From Parietichytrium sp. I65-24A (taxonomy: Eukaryota; Sar; Bigyra; Thraustochytrida; Thraustochytriidae), in contig BLSF01000059.1 of NCBI GenBank assembly GCA_012862575.1, positions 62,001 to 126,000 on the forward strand: a stretch of 64,000 nt of DNA. Direction: 5' to 3'. Shown here one piece after another: positions 61,017 through 64,000 of this stretch (position 1 is its first letter; each line of letters begins with the position of its first letter). The notes below the pieces were generated by a model. That model saw nothing but the letters and a program-made list of their open reading frames with translations, did not search any database and was not told where the DNA came from. A program made the translations under genes and the position numbers.

Positions 61017-63266
61017 TCAACGTCCGTCAGAGTTGAAGCGGCTGTCAGAGTGAAAGTCGGAGTCATCGTCTACATCTCCGTTCGCGGTGCTATCGTCTCC
61101 CTCGTCGTCGCTGAAAAGGTGCGCAGAAGACAAAATCTTGGACACTTCGCTTCGCGACTCGGAGAGGTCACCGTCACTCACTGCTGCGTCCAACTTGGCT
61201 TTGCTGGACCTTTTTGAACGCCTCGATTTCTGCGTGGAAGAAGCAGACGTGGAATCCAGTGACGCTAGACTATCCCCAGAACCAAGGTGTAGCCAGTCGT
61301 TCTCGGCGAGATCGACAAGATTCGACGACTTAAACTTGCCATTGTATGCCTTTCGCGCCGATGGCGCAAAGTCATCGCACAGTTGCTTAAGGGTTTCGAC
61401 CTTGTCGTTCAGTTGGTCCGCGGTAAGGTCATATTCCCACGCATCTCGAGCGACCTCCCATAGCTGCATGTAAGTTTGCGTGAAAGCTTTTCGAGAGACG
61501 CTGAGCTGGTCATGCCGAAGGGTGTAAAAGTTGGCCACCCACGCAGGCTGGAAAGCTGCTTTCTTCCTCAATAGGCGCTTTCTTTCCATGGCCCTCTCGT
61601 GCGATCGCACAACCTTGTGGTAAAAGGAGACCAGCTTCTTGCTGGCTACCTGCACGGCATGGACTTTGTTGATGGTCGTCTTCATCACGCCGATGCACTG
61701 CTCACGAAGCATGTCGTAAAGAACAAAGTCCCCGCCCTGTCCGGCTAAACTCCAAAGTTCAAAGCTGATGTAAATAGACGGCACCATGTCTTGAAGCGAC
61801 GCCAGGTAGGTAAGCAGGCCTTTCATAAGCTCCGAGATCACCAACTCGTCTTTGAACGACTTTTGCAGAATCTTTACCAACGCCTTCTTTGCCAGGGGCG
61901 GTTTCTGGTGAGGATCTGCTTTGGCCAGTTCCTCCTTCACGCGGATTGCCATGGTTTGATATACTTCTGGCAAAAGACCTTTGGACTCCTTGTCGTCGTC
62001 AAAGAGAAAGACCGGATCTCCATTTTCCGCCTTTGAGGGCACCACGAAGAGATTGTGTGCGCGCCAGTTTGCAATATCGAGAAGGGTGCTCTGCACGTCT
62101 TCACTCTCGTAGTTGGAAAGAAGTGATGCCTTCACAAGGGGGATGTTGCAAAGTGCTGACAATAACACGTTCGCGATGTTCTCGTAGTTTACGAACGTCT
62201 GGTTCTGCCAGCTTCCGAGCAAGTCCGTAGGCTGCAGCGCGCGGGTCTTTGGGTCACTAAGTTTGGCAGACAGTGAAAAGAGCCCGGAGATGACCTTCAT
62301 CTCGTTGAGCAAGACGTCCTTCAGCAAGTTGCCAAGACGTGCAAGCTTTTCGCGTGACGCGCGACGGCAGAATCCCCTGTAAGCATAGTCGCGCGCGCGA
62401 GTCAAGTCTTCCTTGCTTGTGAGCATGAGCCGAAACATCTTGTCGTGCGAATCCGCGCGCATTCCGCTTTGCAGAGGTAAAGTCGCTGCCCCCCACACTT
62501 CTTTCCTCTGCAGCAGCTCCAAATACCTGATCCTCCGCTCGATTTGCTGGTAGGTGCTCTGCTCGAAGATGTTTGCAGTTCTTAGCCAGTTGGTCGCCCA
62601 CAGCTTGAGCTCGTGCAAGGTCAATGTGAGTGGGGTGATGTGCCCGCGTTTCTTTCTCAGCAGCTTGCCCAGAGGAACAGATCCGTGACGAACTCTAAGC
62701 TCGCTGGACTGCGCGATGCAAATGTGCGAAACCATGGATTCTGCGATGGCTCCAAGGAAACGGTCTCCGCCCGGAGTGCGGAAGTTGTCCTTCCAGTAAT
62801 TGAAATCATTTGTAGCCAGAAACCCTTGGTAGTCCTTGAACGGCACGTTCTTCGGCTCGCGGCCCTCGCCGCGCTTGGACCTCAGAACGCTATCGTGCGG
62901 AAGAAAGTATTCTACATCTCGCTGCGGAGCACCGGAGGCAATGACAGGGGTTTCGCCGTCTTCGTCCAGCACGGGTTTCGACTTGGTTTCTGGGACCTCC
63001 TCCGGTCGATCAGCCGCAGCTAGCCTCGCCTTTTCAATCTCTGGCTGGTAGGTAGACCGCTTGCTCTTGCTCTCCATGGCGAAGAGGCCCATGAAGCTCT
63101 CGCTCTGCGACAAGTTTGCGAGGTCATTCGCATTGTCCTCTTCTTCCTCCTCGAACGCATCCACCAGCGCGGCCTTGTAGCTCTCCAGCACATGCTTCAT
63201 CTGCTTCGCCTCGCTGTTCTTCCACCGACTCGGCGGAGCGCCCAACATCGTCGACGCGTCCGGCAT
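61017..63266 (-). CDS. Orphan 749-aa protein
   Basis: The start is the first in-frame ATG (MPDASTMLGAPPSRW). The frame remains open another 53 codons upstream without an ATG, so an upstream exon is possible. The N-terminal 130 residues are acidic and helical (AFEEEEEDNAND). The middle (about 150-640) looks like a folded, mostly helical domain, with blocks such as FKDYQGFLATNDFNYWKDNF, LHELKLWATNWLRTANIFEQ, RIRYLELLQRKEVWG, LFVVPSKAENGDPVFLF and ISFELWSLAGQGGDFVLYDM. The C-terminus has a Ser/Lys/Arg patch (KSRRSKRSSKAK) and an Asp/Ser-rich acidic tail (DDEGDDSTANGDVDDDSDF). No transmembrane helix or known catalytic motif is visible. I do not recognise the family. Confidence 0.8.
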   Translation of the reverse strand: MPDASTMLGAPPSRWKNSEAKQMKHVLESYKAALVDAFEEEEEDNANDLANLSQSESFMGLFAMESKSKRSTYQPEIEKARLAAADRPEEVPETKSKPVLDEDGETPVIASGAPQRDVEYFLPHDSVLRSKRGEGREPKNVPFKDYQGFLATNDFNYWKDNFRTPGGDRFLGAIAESMVSHICIAQSSELRVRHGSVPLGKLLRKKRGHITPLTLTLHELKLWATNWLRTANIFEQSTYQQIERRIRYLELLQRKEVWGAATLPLQSGMRADSHDKMFRLMLTSKEDLTRARDYAYRGFCRRASREKLARLGNLLKDVLLNEMKVISGLFSLSAKLSDPKTRALQPTDLLGSWQNQTFVNYENIANVLLSALCNIPLVKASLLSNYESEDVQSTLLDIANWRAHNLFVVPSKAENGDPVFLFDDDKESKGLLPEVYQTMAIRVKEELAKADPHQKPPLAKKALVKILQKSFKDELVISELMKGLLTYLASLQDMVPSIYISFELWSLAGQGGDFVLYDMLREQCIGVMKTTINKVHAVQVASKKLVSFYHKVVRSHERAMERKRLLRKKAAFQPAWVANFYTLRHDQLSVSRKAFTQTYMQLWEVARDAWEYDLTADQLNDKVETLKQLCDDFAPSARKAYNGKFKSSNLVDLAENDWLHLGSGDSLASLDSTSASSTQKSRRSKRSSKAKLDAAVSDGDLSESRSEVSKILSSAHLFSDDEGDDSTANGDVDDDSDFHSDSRFNSDGR

Positions 63267-64000
63267 CCCAACCAGGCACTCAAAGTTCTTCGCCAGCTTT
63301 CCACAACCTAAACTTGCTGCAGATCCCACCCGCTCACACCCGGTCCCAGTGCTCTCCTCACTTGTACAAAGCACACAGACTGCGTTTCGCACCGCGTTCA
63401 CAATCCACACACGCTGCGCTGCCAAAGACCCCGATGCTAGTCTGCTTCTCTCGCTCTCGCCCTTGCTCTTTTACTCTTGCTCTTGCTCTTGCTCTTGGTT
63501 GTCTCGACAGGACTCTAAGCACGGTGTGTGTGTAGTGTAGGCTCCCAGCTATGCCCGAGCCTTCGCATGCCACCGCTACTTGCTTGCTTGCTTACTTGCT
63601 TGCTTGCTTGCCAGGATCAGAGATGTTCAGAGTTTCGGACTGTGAGTTGGGCGAAAGATTTGGGCGCTCTCGGTTGTCTCGGCCAAGGTCAAGGTCTCCT
63701 CAAGCGTTGAGGTTATTTCTTTCTTCGTGCCCGCTTTGCTTTGCTTTGCTTTGCTTCACTGTCGATCTTGGCAAGGTATTGAGTACGAGTTGATTGATCG
63801 AGAGTTTTTGGAAAAAGTACTAAGCTCGTTCGTTATTTATGAACTCGCACACCTTGCGTACCTTGCGTGCTGGTTAGACAACGCAAAAACAAAAACAAAA
63901 ACAAATAAAACAGTCCGATCTGATCTGATCTGACTGTGAATTCTTATCTGGTCTGTGGCTGTGATGTGCGAATGAGAAGCATCTATCTCCACTTGACCGT
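63267..64000. other. 5' region of the orphan gene
   Basis: Non-coding as far as seen. It contains CTCTTG tandem units at 63458-63500, CTTGCTTG units at 63581-63612, TTTGC units near 63735 and TGACTGTGA at 63931-63939. Confidence 0.5.

Noticed and set aside
1-64000. CRISPR arrays, insertion sequences, retroelements or DNA transposons
   Set aside because: No regular spacer arrays, transposase, reverse transcriptase or long terminal repeats were seen. Tandem repeats here are short microsatellite-like units.

Overview
The window is nuclear DNA from a microbial eukaryote. I see about 22 protein genes, most of them intron-free, plus short spliceosomal introns (70-133 nt, GTAAG/GTGAG donors, CTGAC-like branch sites, AG acceptors) that I could place exactly in five genes: the UPF0652 protein, TFIIE-alpha, DP, syntaxin-16 and AP-2 sigma. 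Coding sequence is moderately GC-rich, and long non-coding stretches are full of CT/GA microsatellites and 7-9 bp tandem repeats. The gene set (TFIIE, GCP6, DP, AP-2, Prp38B, Utp6, CDK20) is that of a free-living protist. A ciliary-type CDK20 and a GCP6 suggest a flagellated cell. A Pro-Thr stalk surface protein fits a stramenopile or another SAR lineage, but that placement is weak inference.

Layout. 1-1942 (-): DUF2254-like membrane protein running off the left edge. 5713-7608 (+): membrane-anchored papain protease of the 26/29 kDa type. 8536-9633 (+): SDS22/PPP1R7. 9863-10972 (-): RasGAP-domain protein. 13897-15775 (+): UPF0652/DUF2009 protein, one intron. 17084-18430 (+): TMEM185-like RING protein. 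18842-20653 (-): TBC RabGAP. 22.9-24.5 kb: a 5S rRNA cluster of three full copies and one truncated copy, in inverted orientation around a 297-bp N gap, next to a dispersed repeat. 24599-26142 (+): TFIIE-alpha, two introns. 26175-31184 (-): GCP6-like protein carrying 11 PGGxS-type repeats. 33058-34241 (+): DP, two introns. 34348-35313 (-): syntaxin 16/Tlg2. 36129-36745 (+): AP-2 sigma. 36871-38073 (-): orphan 7TM protein. 39316-40884 (+): Prp38B with Tudor and RS domains. 40998-42203 (-): type I surface protein with PT stalk. 44790-46739 (+): Utp6. 47959-50898 (+): SLC13/SAC1-type transporter. 51621-52523 (-): Cys-containing nuclear-type orphan. 56528-58912 (+): PPP4R1-like HEAT protein. 59315-60421 (-): CDK20. 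61017-63266 (-): orphan 749-aa protein.

Organisation. The genes form a strict convergent/divergent pattern. Eight tail-to-tail pairs are separated by only 32-722 bp, while head-to-head spaces are 0.8-4 kb, so nearly all non-coding DNA lies at 5' ends. There is no operon-like functional clustering, only a mix of transcription (TFIIE-alpha, DP), splicing (Prp38B), ribosome biogenesis (Utp6, 5S), membrane traffic (syntaxin 16, AP-2 sigma, TBC) and phosphatase regulation (SDS22, PPP4R1). The most unusual items are the PGGxS repeat array in GCP6, the Prp38B-Tudor fusion, a DP whose RRxYD DNA-contact motif has been replaced, a 5S-like fragment with its own T-run at 51.2 kb, a two-copy dispersed repeat holding a conserved hairpin, and a 9-bp motif (TCACAGTCA) strongly over-represented in the non-coding DNA. 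I saw no convincing retroelement, DNA transposon, tRNA or CRISPR array.
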